A stretch of 19,053 bases of DNA from an uncultured bacterium. GTDB taxonomy: Bacteria > Bacteroidota > Bacteroidia > Bacteroidales > Bacteroidaceae. The notes beneath the pieces were generated by a model, which saw only the letters and a list, made by a program, of their open reading frames with translations, was not told where the DNA came from and ran no database searches. How positions within the stretch are numbered: position 1 is the stretch's first letter; each line of letters opens with the position of its first letter. The stretch lies in assembly GCA_905214625.1 (NCBI GenBank), contig CAJMMQ010000029.1, positions 1 to 19,053 of the forward strand. Direction: 5' to 3'. The position numbers were made by a program, and so were the translations under genes. Of this stretch, positions 1 through 8,118 are shown piece after piece.

Positions 1-55
1 GACTTTAACTCCTAGCCGGCATGCCGGCGATAACTACTTTAACTCCTTTAACTAC
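1..55. repeat. Short TTTAACT repeats flanking a GC palindrome
   Basis: ACTTTAACTCCT occurs twice (2-13 and 36-47), and a further TTTAACT follows at 48-54. On the minus strand this reads as AGTTAAAG units at about 9-base spacing. Between the copies lies a perfect 14-base palindrome, GCCGGCATGCCGGC, at 15-28. The block lies directly downstream of the GH31 stop codon, so it could contribute to mRNA 3'-end formation, but the palindrome has no U-tract after it on the minus strand. It is cut by the window edge, so its full extent is unknown. Confidence 0.5.
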
Positions 56-67
56 CAGCAGAACCCA

Positions 68-2311
68 TTACCATTTAATCCCTCCAAACCTTCCGTCAAT
101 CTTAATATATTCCGTCTTGCTCAAATCCATGTCGTCCGTGCAGTCCACTGGTTCGGGATATACCGGAATTACGGCGCCTTCGCGCACATAGACGGGCATC
201 AGTTCGAGCGGCACATCAATGTCTTTGAGCCACTTGCCGCCGCCGTGGCGCTCGCCGGTGAAGAAGTTTACCCAGTTGCCTTCAGGCAGGTAGACGCTGC
301 GGCGGCCTTCGCTGTTCATCACGGGAGCCACGAGGAAGTCGTCGCCGAAGTAGTATTCGTCGTCGATGTGCCAGCACATGGGGTCGTCGGCGTGGTGGAA
401 TATGAGCGCCTGGAGTATAGTCGAGCCACTGTTCACGGCCTTGCGGCTCTCCTGCATGATGTATGGAATGAGCTTGTAGCGCAGCTGCCACCACCTCTTC
501 ACTATCGGTGCGATGGCCGGGTAGTGCCAGGGTTCGCGCTTGCTGGTGCCGTGGTAGCGTATGTGCGACGAGAAGACGCCGAACTGTGTCCAGCGAACGT
601 ACACGTCGTCGCTGACGGGCGAGTTCATGAAGTTGGGCAGGGTGTGGAATCCGGGCACGTCGTGGCTCCAGAAAGCGAAGCCCGACAGGCCGAAATGCAG
701 TCCGCCCTTGAGCGAGCCTGCCATGCCGTCCCACGAGCTGCACGAGTCGCCTCCCCAGTGCAGGGGGTAGCGCTGGCAGCCGGCCCAGGCAGCCCTTGCC
801 CATACGATGCCGTCGCCTGTCACTTCCTTTGTCACCTCGTATGCCGCCTTCTGGTAAAGTATGGCGTAGAGGTTGTTGAGCAGTTCGGGCTTCATGTTCT
901 TGTACACGGCGTCCATGTGTATGTTTTCGCCGAAGTCGGTCTTTATCGCCGCAACGCCCATATTGAGCAGACGGCGCAGCAGACCCTTGTACCACTCGGT
1001 GGCGGCGGGGTCTGTGAAGTCAATCGTTCCGGCGTAGTCGAGTGCCGAGAAGTTAGAGCCTTCGCCCTCCTGTTGCTTCGTCAGGGTGCAGATATAATGG
1101 TTCTTGCGCGCCTCGTCTATCTGTTCGGCGTCCTCTGCCACGTATGGCAGCTGCCACAGCGTCACGCGGTAGCCCTTGTCCTTGAGGCCGCGTATGAAGC
1201 CTTCGGGGTCGGGGAAGCGCTCCTCGTTGAACTTCCATTCGCACAGCCAGTCGGTCTTGAACCAGCCTGTGTCGAGGTGTATCACGTCGCAAGGATAGTG
1301 TTCGCGGCGCATGCGGTCGCAAATCTCGTTCACCTCGTCGGCGCTGAAGTATGTCATGCGGCTCATCCACACACCGAAACTCCACAGCGGGGGCATCGAC
1401 GGGTAGCCCGTCAGGTCGCGGTAGCCGCGAATTATCTCCTCCATGGAGTCGCCGCCGATGAGGAACACGTCGAGCATGGCTTGGTCGCTCATGAACTCCA
1501 CCGAGCGTGTGGACACTCCAGCGAGCGACAGCTTGCTGTGTGCGCAGGTGTGGTAGAACGTGCCGTACATGCGGCTCGACACGTAGAACGGTATGTTCTT
1601 GTACGTGCGGCGGTTGTTAACGCCCTGTCCGTCCTGGTTCTTGAGGAAGAACGTCTGTCCGCTGAGGTCCATCTTTGTGAACCGTTCGCCCGTTCCGGCG
1701 AAGCATTCGTCGGCCTTGCACTCGAACGACATCGTAGCCCTTTGCTTCTCTCCGTCGAGTTTGCAGAAGCCGAGGGGCAGCGCGTCGTAGCGCGGAGGCG
1801 AGAAGTGGTCGTATGCGGCGAGGCGTATCTCGCGCTTTCCGTCGGGATACAGGCGCAGGTCGAGCGTCTCCTGCGGGTCGGGCAGCAGCGTGCTCCAGCG
1901 GTCGAGTTCCGGTTCCCGTATGTTGATTACGGCCCTCACGGTGCCCTCCGGGTCGGTTATCGTCCAGCGTCCGTTGTCGAAGTTTACGGCAAGCGGTATC
2001 TTCTTTACCCTTGCGCTCATCTGAAGCATCTCGGTGTCGTCGGTCATCTGCTCCTCGCCGAAGCCTATGTACAGGCGCAGTATCTTAGGTTCGTACTGTC
2101 TTATTATAAGTGTGTATTCCTCGCGCGGTACGTCGGTGTCAGGCGCCATGTCGTTTGCCAGCACCTGCTTCTGGAACGGTACGGAGATGTATATGTCGCC
2201 GTCGTTCTCGAATACGCCCGTTGGTTTGTACGCCTTCCACAACGACTCGTCGCGCGAAAGGTTTATGTCGAAGTCGAGAAAGTCGAAAAGGTGGTAGTTT
2301 GTAGGTTTCAT
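68..2311 (-). CDS. yicI: GH31 alpha-xylosidase (YicI-like)
   Basis: A 747-residue glycoside hydrolase family 31 enzyme, close in length to E. coli YicI (about 770). It is expected to release alpha-xylosyl units from the non-reducing end of oligosaccharides such as xyloglucan fragments, with retention of configuration. The catalytic barrel is clear. IKTDFGE carries the nucleophile Asp459, and HWGGD carries the acid/base Asp522, followed by the LSGFAFWSHDVPGF segment (about 542-555) characteristic of the YicI branch. The N-terminal beta domain spans roughly 1-290 and C-terminal beta domains follow about residue 640. There is no signal peptide, so it is probably cytosolic. The ATG at 2311 was chosen because the upstream in-frame stretch (to 2500) is low-complexity, Arg/Ala-rich and unlike the family. 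That extension is nonetheless open. Alpha-xylosidase is preferred over alpha-glucosidase because of the KTDFGE and HWGGD contexts. The exact substrate is inferred. Confidence 0.9.
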   Translation of the reverse strand: MKPTNYHLFDFLDFDINLSRDESLWKAYKPTGVFENDGDIYISVPFQKQVLANDMAPDTDVPREEYTLIIRQYEPKILRLYIGFGEEQMTDDTEMLQMSARVKKIPLAVNFDNGRWTITDPEGTVRAVINIREPELDRWSTLLPDPQETLDLRLYPDGKREIRLAAYDHFSPPRYDALPLGFCKLDGEKQRATMSFECKADECFAGTGERFTKMDLSGQTFFLKNQDGQGVNNRRTYKNIPFYVSSRMYGTFYHTCAHSKLSLAGVSTRSVEFMSDQAMLDVFLIGGDSMEEIIRGYRDLTGYPSMPPLWSFGVWMSRMTYFSADEVNEICDRMRREHYPCDVIHLDTGWFKTDWLCEWKFNEERFPDPEGFIRGLKDKGYRVTLWQLPYVAEDAEQIDEARKNHYICTLTKQQEGEGSNFSALDYAGTIDFTDPAATEWYKGLLRRLLNMGVAAIKTDFGENIHMDAVYKNMKPELLNNLYAILYQKAAYEVTKEVTGDGIVWARAAWAGCQRYPLHWGGDSCSSWDGMAGSLKGGLHFGLSGFAFWSHDVPGFHTLPNFMNSPVSDDVYVRWTQFGVFSSHIRYHGTSKREPWHYPAIAPIVKRWWQLRYKLIPYIMQESRKAVNSGSTILQALIFHHADDPMCWHIDDEYYFGDDFLVAPVMNSEGRRSVYLPEGNWVNFFTGERHGGGKWLKDIDVPLELMPVYVREGAVIPVYPEPVDCTDDMDLSKTEYIKIDGRFGGIKW

Positions 2312-2367
2312 TCTTTTGTTTGTTTTTATAGGATTACGGCTTCGGGCAAGGATTAGGCCCTTGGCTG

Positions 2368-2375
2368 CAAATATG
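2368..2375 (-). promoter_or_regulatory. Possible proximal -7 box for the GH31 gene
   Basis: The minus strand reads CATATTTGCAG, one base away from TAnnTTTG. It would give a leader of about 50 bases to the ATG at 2311. No -33 TTTG/TTG is seen at the right distance. It is weaker than the distal promoter at 2533-2563. Confidence 0.3.
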
Positions 2376-2532
2376 ACGTATGTAGGTTGATTTTGTACTA
2401 TGTCCTTGTGTGCAATGTCGCCCCGTGCCGTGCATGGCGGCGTGCGGGCCGCCCTCATGCCGGCCGTGGCTGTGCCCAAGCCGTGCGCCGTGGCTGCCAT
2501 ACGGCGTTAACGCCCATGGCGGCGACGTGTTG

Positions 2533-2563
2533 CAAAAATAAGAAAAATAGCTCTAACGGCAAA
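2533..2563 (-). promoter_or_regulatory. Bacteroidetes-type promoter, GH31 gene
   Basis: On the minus strand a -33 TTTG (2563-2560) and a -7 TATTTTTG (2540-2533) are separated by exactly 19 bases, a full match to the Bacteroidetes primary sigma consensus. Transcription would begin a few bases below 2533 and leave a GC-rich leader of over 200 bases before the ATG at 2311. The sequence closely resembles the promoter at 10119-10149 (31 of 40 bases identical, same spacing). Confidence 0.7.
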
Positions 2564-2609
2564 AGGTTTAAGTAAAATGTTTCCACATTTTTGCCCCTGT
2601 TCGTGCACG

Positions 2610-2830
2610 TCTGTTTTCCGCCGTTTTCCAATATGCCGCCTTTCACATTCCAAAAGGTGGCATATTGTGCGGTGAAAGGTAACCTTTCAGACGGTAAAAG
2701 GAGGCCTTTTGCAACGCACTGGGTTTCAGGCAGGTACGCCGTTGATTTCAAACGGCCGTTTCAGGGGTGGCTTTTTGCTGTGAAACGAGCCTTTTACAAC
2801 CGTTTTTCAGGCCGTTTCAGGCAGAAACGG
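2610..2830. repeat. Palindromic AAAGG/CCTTT repeat array A
   Basis: The gap from 2312 to 2917 holds no convincing gene. It contains a run of small inverted repeats: a 15-bp hairpin pairing 2629-2643 with 2653-2667 (one G-T pair), TGAAAGGT/ACCTTTCA at 2673-2689, AAAAGG-AGG-CCTTTT at 2696-2710, and the palindrome AAACGGCCGTTT at 2750-2761. The 15-mer GGCCTTTTGCAACGC (2703-2717) recurs exactly at 13742-13756. The array lies between two divergent genes, so it is not simply a shared terminator. Confidence 0.75.
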
Positions 2831-2885
2831 AAAATATGAACATACGGCAGGAAAATGTCGTAACGCCAGTACGGCGCAAACCGCC

Positions 2886-2893
2886 TATCTTTG
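2886..2893 (+). promoter_or_regulatory. -7 box upstream of the efflux operon
   Basis: TATCTTTG matches the Bacteroidetes TAnnTTTG -7 box and lies 24 bases before the TolC-like start codon. No good -33 TTTG is visible 19-21 bases upstream, so the promoter may be weak or activator-dependent. Confidence 0.5.
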
Positions 2894-2917
2894 CAGCGGA
2901 TAAATGAAACAAAAGAT

Positions 2918-4240
2918 ATGAAGAGACTATTATTCACATTTGCCATTGCCTGCGCGCTTATTCCTCTTAATGCGCAGGAGACGCTAACGCTCAACCAGTG
3001 TCTGCGTATGGGCATAGAGAACAACTTGCAGTTGCAGACTAAGCGCAACGACATAGTGAAAGGCGAGCACGCCATCACCGAGAACCGCGCCAAACTGTTG
3101 CCGCAGATTAACGCCGTGGTATCGATGAACGACAATTTCAATCCGCCCGTGTCCGTTACCGACGGTTCGGCCTACGGCAATCCGTACAACGTGACGAAGA
3201 CGTTGCAGTACAACGCCTCGGCAGGACTGCAGCTCCAGATGCCGCTCTACAACCAGACGCTGCTCACGGCGCTCGACATCACCAAACTGATGGACAGCAT
3301 CAACCGCCTCGGTTACGACAAGGCGCGCAACGACCTCATAGAGCAGATAACCAAGATGTACTATCTCGCGCAGAGCACAGCCGAGCAGATAGCCATCGTC
3401 AGGTCGAACATAGGCCGCATGGAGGAACTGAAAAACATCACCACGGCGTTCTTCGACAACGGCATGGCGATGGAAGTTGACGTCAAGAGGGTGAACATCA
3501 ATCTGGAAAACCTCCAGGTACAGCTCGACAACGCCGAGGCGATGCTCGTGCAGCAGATTAACATGCTGAAGTACGTAATCGACTATCCGGCCGACAAGGA
3601 CATGGTGCTGACGCCCGTGGATGCCTCTAACGTCGAGGCCGTCGAGCTGTCGGGACTCTGCGAGTCGCTTCCCGAACTGCAGATGTTGCAGCGTCAGGGC
3701 GAGCTGGCAGGCAAGCAGCAGAAGATGGTTCAGCAGGGTTACCTGCCCTCGCTCACGTTCACGGGCAGTTTCTCTTACTCTGCCTACACCGACAAACTGG
3801 GCAACTGGTTCCACTCGGGACCGTCAAACCACTGGTACAACTCGTCCGGACTGGGTCTCACGCTGCGCGTTCCGGTGTTCGACGGACTGGAGAAACGCTC
3901 CAAGATACGCAAGGCCAAGCTCGACGCCGAGAACGCACGCCTTGCCTACGACGATGCACTTAAAGGGCTGCGCACGCAGTACATGAACGCCACCAACGAC
4001 CTTATGAACAGTCGCCGCAACTTCACCAAGCAGCTCGACAACTACCGTCTGGCCGAGGATGTCTACTCCGTAACCACCGACCGGTACCGCGAAGGCATCG
4101 CCTCGATGACCGAAGTGCTGCAAGACGAGATGCAGATGAGCGACGCGCAGAACAGCTACGTTACGGCGCACTACAACTACCGCGTAACCGCCTTGTCGCT
4201 GCTCAAGCTGACGGGACAGCTCGACTCGCTGCTGAAATAA
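2918..4240 (+). CDS. TolC-family outer-membrane efflux channel
   Basis: A 440-residue outer-membrane efflux protein that would form the trimeric exit duct of a tripartite pump. The N-terminus is a clear signal peptide (MKRLLFTFAI..., cleavage expected near LNAQ at residue 19-20). The mature part begins LTLNQCLRMGIENNLQLQ, the usual OEP-domain opening. Two long alternating helical/strand repeats follow, with the second copy having the typical GLTLRVPVFDGLEKRSKIRKA segment. There is no N-terminal lipobox cysteine. The ATG at 2918 is preferred over an upstream in-frame TTG at 2891, which sits inside the -7 box. It is followed 70 bases later by the EmrA-like gene and then by an EmrB-like pump, so these three probably work together. 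The substrate cannot be told from sequence. Confidence 0.93.
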   Translation: MKRLLFTFAIACALIPLNAQETLTLNQCLRMGIENNLQLQTKRNDIVKGEHAITENRAKLLPQINAVVSMNDNFNPPVSVTDGSAYGNPYNVTKTLQYNASAGLQLQMPLYNQTLLTALDITKLMDSINRLGYDKARNDLIEQITKMYYLAQSTAEQIAIVRSNIGRMEELKNITTAFFDNGMAMEVDVKRVNINLENLQVQLDNAEAMLVQQINMLKYVIDYPADKDMVLTPVDASNVEAVELSGLCESLPELQMLQRQGELAGKQQKMVQQGYLPSLTFTGSFSYSAYTDKLGNWFHSGPSNHWYNSSGLGLTLRVPVFDGLEKRSKIRKAKLDAENARLAYDDALKGLRTQYMNATNDLMNSRRNFTKQLDNYRLAEDVYSVTTDRYREGIASMTEVLQDEMQMSDAQNSYVTAHYNYRVTALSLLKLTGQLDSLLK

Positions 4241-4310
4241 GCCTTATCTTAAGGCAGCATCATACATAACATAAAATCAACATACATCAACAATTTTAAA
4301 ATATACCACA

Positions 4311-5408
4311 ATGGAAACCAAGAACAACAACATACAGCAGACCAGCACACACGCACAACAGGCTAAGAAACTGAGAAGACAGCGCACAAGACAAATCGTG
4401 GCAAGCATCTTCGGCATAGCAATCCTCGTGTGCGGAATAGTGAAAATATCGATGATTTTCTTCGATTACAGGAACACCGAGACAAGCAACGACGCACAGA
4501 TAGAGCAGTACATCTCGCCCGTAAACCTCCGCGCGTCGGGCTACATCAAGCAGGTTTGCTTCACGGAGCACCAGAACGTGAAGAAGGGCGACACCCTCCT
4601 GATACTCGACGACCGCGAATACCGCATCCGTGTGATGGAGGCCGAGGCCGCGCTCAAGGACGCAATAGCCGGCGCTTCGGTAGTAGGACAGTCGCTGCAG
4701 ACGTCGCAGGCATCGGCATCGGTCTACGAGTCGTCAATCGCCGAGGTGAAGATACGCTTGGCAAAGCTCGAGAAAGACCGCGCACGCTACCAGAACCTGC
4801 TTGAGCGAAACGCAGCAACACCGATACAGCTGGAGCAGATTGAGACCGAATATGAGGCTACGAAGAAGAAGCTCGACGGACTTATCAGCCAGCAGAAGGC
4901 CGCCATGTCGGGCGTAAGCGAGGTGTCTACGCGCCGCCAAAGCTCTGAAGCTGCCATAGAAAGGGCACGCGCCGCATTGGAGATGGCACGCCTCAACCTT
5001 TCTTACACGGTAGTTGTCGCTCCCTGCGACGGCAAGTTAGGACGCCGCACCGTTGAGGACGGACAGTACGTTTCGGCAGGACAGACGCTGACATACATCA
5101 TGCCCGACACGCAGAAATGGGTGATAGCAAACTATAAGGAGACGCAGATTGAGAACCTGCACGTAGGCCAGGAGGTCGTGCTTACGGTCGACGCAATGGA
5201 CGGACGCGAGTTTAAGGGGCGCATAACGGCAATATCCGGCGCCACGGGAGCAAAGTATTCGCTCGTGCCAACGGACAACTCGGCAGGCAACTTCGTAAAG
5301 ATTCGCCAGCGCGTGCCTGTCAGGATAGACTTCATAGGACTGTCAAAGGCCGACAACGAACGCCTTGCAGCAGGAATGATGGTGGTCGTAAAGGCCAAAA
5401 GGAGTTAG
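4311..5408 (+). CDS. emrA: EmrA/HlyD-family membrane fusion protein
   Basis: A 365-residue periplasmic adaptor linking an inner-membrane pump to the TolC channel. A short basic cytoplasmic N-terminus is followed by one transmembrane helix at about 29-51. The first half of the biotinyl-lipoyl domain is at about 65-102 (VNLRASGYIKQVCFTEHQNVKKGD in part), a coiled-coil hairpin at about 105-230, and the second lipoyl half at about 236-262 (APCDGKLGRRTVEDGQYV). A beta-barrel follows, with the LVPTDNSAGNFVKIRQRVPV segment (318-337) typical of EmrA-type adaptors that partner MFS pumps. Length is normal for the group. It is the middle gene of a three-gene operon. EmrA rather than a type I secretion HlyD is supported by the adjoining DHA2 pump. 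Confidence 0.93.
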   Translation: METKNNNIQQTSTHAQQAKKLRRQRTRQIVASIFGIAILVCGIVKISMIFFDYRNTETSNDAQIEQYISPVNLRASGYIKQVCFTEHQNVKKGDTLLILDDREYRIRVMEAEAALKDAIAGASVVGQSLQTSQASASVYESSIAEVKIRLAKLEKDRARYQNLLERNAATPIQLEQIETEYEATKKKLDGLISQQKAAMSGVSEVSTRRQSSEAAIERARAALEMARLNLSYTVVVAPCDGKLGRRTVEDGQYVSAGQTLTYIMPDTQKWVIANYKETQIENLHVGQEVVLTVDAMDGREFKGRITAISGATGAKYSLVPTDNSAGNFVKIRQRVPVRIDFIGLSKADNERLAAGMMVVVKAKRS

Positions 5409-5428
5409 TTATCCAGAGTCTTTAATTA

Positions 5429-5476
5429 ATGAAATACGCTCCCGGAGCATTCAACATAAACAGCATTGAGCCATGA
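5429..5476 (+). CDS. 15-codon upstream ORF overlapping the MFS start
   Basis: ATG at 5429 opens a 15-residue reading frame (MKYAPGAFNINSIEP) whose TGA overlaps the MFS start codon in an ATGA arrangement at 5473-5476. The ATG is preceded by an AT-rich stretch (TTTAATTA) like other starts here. It could couple translation of the pump to upstream ribosomes. It is very short and could be chance. Confidence 0.3.
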   Translation: MKYAPGAFNINSIEP

Positions 5477-7149
5477 TACAAAGTGCCATAAGCGTAAACT
5501 GCGGTGCCAAATACAGGAATTACCCGTTCTACAACAGGGTGCCCAAGCCGCTCGGAATAGTCCTGCTGATACTTCTTTTCATACCTATCTTGACCGTGGG
5601 CGGCGTGTACACCGCCAACAGCGGCGACATGACGAGCGGACTTGGCATACAGTCGGAACACATACAGTTCGTAGGTTTCGTTACATCCATAGGCATGGCG
5701 GCCTTCTCTCCCTTCTTCTACCAGCTGGTGTGCATACGCCGCGAGAAGATAATGTGCGTCGTAGGCTTCTCCCTGATGTACCTGCTGAGCTACGTGTGCG
5801 CCGTTACCGACAGCATATTCGTGCTGGCCTTGTGCAGCCTTGTGATGGGTTTCCTGCGCATGGTGCTGATGATGGCCAACCTGTTTACGCTCATACGCTA
5901 CGCCTTCGGCATGGAGGCAACGCAGAACATAACGCCGGGCAACGAGCCTGTCGACGGTGAAGGATGGGACCGCCTTGACTCGGAGAAGAGCAAGAGCATG
6001 CCCATAATATACCTGTTCTTCATGATTCTGGGACAGCTCGGCACGTCGCTTACGGCGTGGTTAGCCTACGAATACCAGTGGCAGGACGTCTATTACTACA
6101 TGATGGGAATGACGCTTGTGGCCATACTCATAGTCCTTGTGACCATGCCTTACCACGCTTACAACAACCGCCGCTTTCCGATTACGTTCCGCAAGTTCGG
6201 CAACGTGGCCGTGTTCAGCGCAATGATGACCTGCGGAATATACGTGCTCGTGTACGGAAAGACGCTCGACTGGTTTGCCGACCCAACCATCGTGCGCTCG
6301 ACAATATTGACAGTCGTATTCGCCGCCGTGTTCTTCTACATGGAGTGGTCGCACCGCTCGCCCTATTTCCTGGTGGAAGTGTTCCGCCTGCGGACTATAA
6401 ACATGGGCATCGTGCTGTTCCTGTTGCTCATGGTTTTCAATACAAGCTCGATGTTTGTAAACGTGTTCACGGGCGTGGGAATGGAGATAGACAACTGGCA
6501 GAACGCAGCCTTGGGCAACTGGAGCATGCTTGGCTACTTCATCGGAGCCGTCATTGCAATAATCCTCGGCTCGCGCAACGTGAAGCTGAAATACCTCTTC
6601 GGCCTCGGCTTCCTGCTCATCGGAGCGTCAGCCCTGTTCATGTATTTCGAGGTGCAGACGGCCGGACTGTACGAAAGGATGAAGTATCCGGTCGTTATCC
6701 GTTCGACTGGCATGATGCTGATTTACTCCCTCGCCGCCGTCTACGCCAACCAGCGCATGCCCTACAAGTATCTTTCAACATGGATATGTATAATGCTCAG
6801 CGTGCGCATGGTTATCGGTCCGGGCATCGGGTCGGCGCTTTACTCCAACGTGTTGCAGCACCGCCAGCAGCACTACGTCACCATGTTTGCTCAGGATGTT
6901 GACCGCACCGACACGCAGTCGGCAGCCGCCTACGACCAGACCGCACAGGGCATGCGCTGGCAGGGGCGCAGCGAGACCGAGGCAGAGAACATGGCCGCCA
7001 TGTCGACAAAGGGCAAGGTACAGGTGCAGGCCACGCTGTCGGCAGTCAAGGAAATGTCGGGCTGGACGTTCTACGGCTGCATGCTTTCAATGCTCTTCGT
7101 GCTCATTTATCCATATAAGAAGAGGAAATTATCTGCTTGGCGCGACTGA
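5473..7149 (+). CDS. emrB: EmrB-like MFS multidrug transporter (DHA2 type)
   Basis: A 558-residue inner-membrane transporter of the major facilitator superfamily, DHA2 (14-helix) type, expected to export drugs or toxic compounds by proton antiport through the neighbouring EmrA and TolC proteins. About 14 hydrophobic segments are visible, starting at residue 28 (LGIVLLILLFIPILTVGGVY). Two soluble stretches stand out: a charged loop at about 146-176, and a long polar loop at about 461-525 before the last helix, as is usual in EmrB-type pumps. The protein ends in a basic tail (YKKRKLSAWRD). The ATG at 5473 is 64 bases after the EmrA stop and overlaps a tiny upstream ORF. The last codons and stop lie inside a strong hairpin (7126-7172). 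The substrate is unknown. Confidence 0.9.
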   Translation: MIQSAISVNCGAKYRNYPFYNRVPKPLGIVLLILLFIPILTVGGVYTANSGDMTSGLGIQSEHIQFVGFVTSIGMAAFSPFFYQLVCIRREKIMCVVGFSLMYLLSYVCAVTDSIFVLALCSLVMGFLRMVLMMANLFTLIRYAFGMEATQNITPGNEPVDGEGWDRLDSEKSKSMPIIYLFFMILGQLGTSLTAWLAYEYQWQDVYYYMMGMTLVAILIVLVTMPYHAYNNRRFPITFRKFGNVAVFSAMMTCGIYVLVYGKTLDWFADPTIVRSTILTVVFAAVFFYMEWSHRSPYFLVEVFRLRTINMGIVLFLLLMVFNTSSMFVNVFTGVGMEIDNWQNAALGNWSMLGYFIGAVIAIILGSRNVKLKYLFGLGFLLIGASALFMYFEVQTAGLYERMKYPVVIRSTGMMLIYSLAAVYANQRMPYKYLSTWICIMLSVRMVIGPGIGSALYSNVLQHRQQHYVTMFAQDVDRTDTQSAAAYDQTAQGMRWQGRSETEAENMAAMSTKGKVQVQATLSAVKEMSGWTFYGCMLSMLFVLIYPYKKRKLSAWRD

Positions 7150-7172
7150 CCGTCCGCCAAGTCAGATAATTT
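7126..7172 (+). terminator. Intrinsic terminator overlapping the MFS gene end
   Basis: AAATTATCTGCTTGGCG (7126-7142) pairs with CGCCAAG (7155-7161) and CAGATAATTT (7163-7172), giving a 17-bp stem with one bulged T at 7162 and a 12-base loop, followed by TTTA. The MFS stop codon (7147-7149) lies in the loop. It would end the efflux operon just before the AraC-type gene's own promoter. Confidence 0.75.
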
Positions 7173-7175
7173 TAC

Positions 7176-7183
7176 TATCTTAG
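7176..7183 (+). promoter_or_regulatory. -7 box of the AraC-family regulator
   Basis: TATCTTAG is one base from TAnnTTTG and lies 22 bases before the regulator ATG, right after the operon hairpin. No matching -33 box is visible, since the hairpin occupies that position. Confidence 0.4.
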
Positions 7184-7205
7184 CGGCCGTAAAACATTAG
7201 CCGCT

Positions 7206-8090
7206 ATGGAAAAGACAACAGACGAAAAGGTTTTAGAACGACTCTCAATATTGCAGCAGAACATATCCTGCATGGCCGGTGTATGCTCGTCGGGGGGCGA
7301 AGTTAATGATTTTCCCCGGCGCATGTCTGAAGGCTTCAGCAACTTCGGCATCGGTCTTATTGTATGCCATGAGGGCGAGTTTGAGTTCACCCTGTCGGGC
7401 CGCACACACAAGGCCTGCCGGGGCGAAACCGTTTTTATACCCGAGGGAGCGTTCTTCAGCGTAGAAAGAAAGTCGGAAACGCTGCGCCTTAGCATCATCG
7501 TCTATAAGACAGCCCCTATACGCTATGTGCTCGGAACAATGGTGCAGTCGGTGCAGCTTTATGCCAGTATGTCGCCCGACCTGCCCTGTGTGTGGAGCAC
7601 CGGATGCGAGGACGACATTGCAGGGTATATCTCACTGATAGGCAGCGGCGAGCCGCGGGCCGACGACCTTTTTGCCGTTAGCGAGCGCCAGATGCTGCTC
7701 CTTTCGCTCACTTACCGTCTGTGCATGTTGTTCAGCAGGAAGTTTTTTGCTGACGGCTCGTCCAACGCACGGCGCACGGAGGTGTTTTTGAAGCTTATTC
7801 AGCTCATAGGCCGCCACTATATGGCCGAGCGCGGCGTGGCGTTTTATGCCGACAAGCTGTGCCTTTCGGCAAAATACCTGTCTGAACTGTCAAAGTCGGT
7901 GTGCGGGTACACCGTTCAGGAACTTGTGTTCAAGGCCATAACGCGCAAGGCTATGTCGCTGCTCGACAGCACGGGAAAGACTGTTGCCGAGATAGCCGAC
8001 GACTTTAATTTCCCCAATCCGTCGAGCTTCGGCACGTTTTTCCGCAAGCAGACGGGCATGTCTCCGCAGAAATACCGCGAGCGTCTGTAA
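7206..8090 (+). CDS. AraC-family transcriptional regulator
   Basis: A 294-residue one-component regulator. The N-terminal part (about 35-110) looks like the cupin-type sensor half, with GEFEFTLSGRTHKACRGE and VFIPEGAFFSV typical of the small beta-barrel. The C-terminal AraC/XylS DNA-binding domain spans about 195-294. The first helix-turn-helix is VAFYADKLCLSAKYLSELSK (211-230), the second is in AEIADDFNFPNPSSFGTFFR (261-280), and the domain ends with the family signature KQTGMSPQKYRERL. It is encoded in the same direction as the efflux operon, 56 bases beyond it, but a terminator and its own -7 box suggest separate transcription. Controlling the adjacent pump genes is a reasonable inference, not shown. 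No obvious operator direct repeats were found. Confidence 0.88.
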   Translation: MEKTTDEKVLERLSILQQNISCMAGVCSSGGEVNDFPRRMSEGFSNFGIGLIVCHEGEFEFTLSGRTHKACRGETVFIPEGAFFSVERKSETLRLSIIVYKTAPIRYVLGTMVQSVQLYASMSPDLPCVWSTGCEDDIAGYISLIGSGEPRADDLFAVSERQMLLLSLTYRLCMLFSRKFFADGSSNARRTEVFLKLIQLIGRHYMAERGVAFYADKLCLSAKYLSELSKSVCGYTVQELVFKAITRKAMSLLDSTGKTVAEIADDFNFPNPSSFGTFFRKQTGMSPQKYRERL

Positions 8091-8118
8091 TACGTTGAAT
8101 GTCAATAAGTTATATGCG

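Noticed and set aside
245..2356. 703-codon open frame on the plus strand opposite the GH31 gene
   Set aside because: Its protein is Val/Ala/His-rich with no recognisable family, while the minus strand gives a complete GH31 enzyme. It is an antisense shadow caused by codon bias.
4241..4255. Hairpin GCCTTA-TCT-TAAGGC between the TolC-like and EmrA-like genes as a terminator
   Set aside because: The stem is only 6 bp with a 3-base loop and no T-tract follows. The downstream gene has no clear promoter, so the operon is probably continuous.
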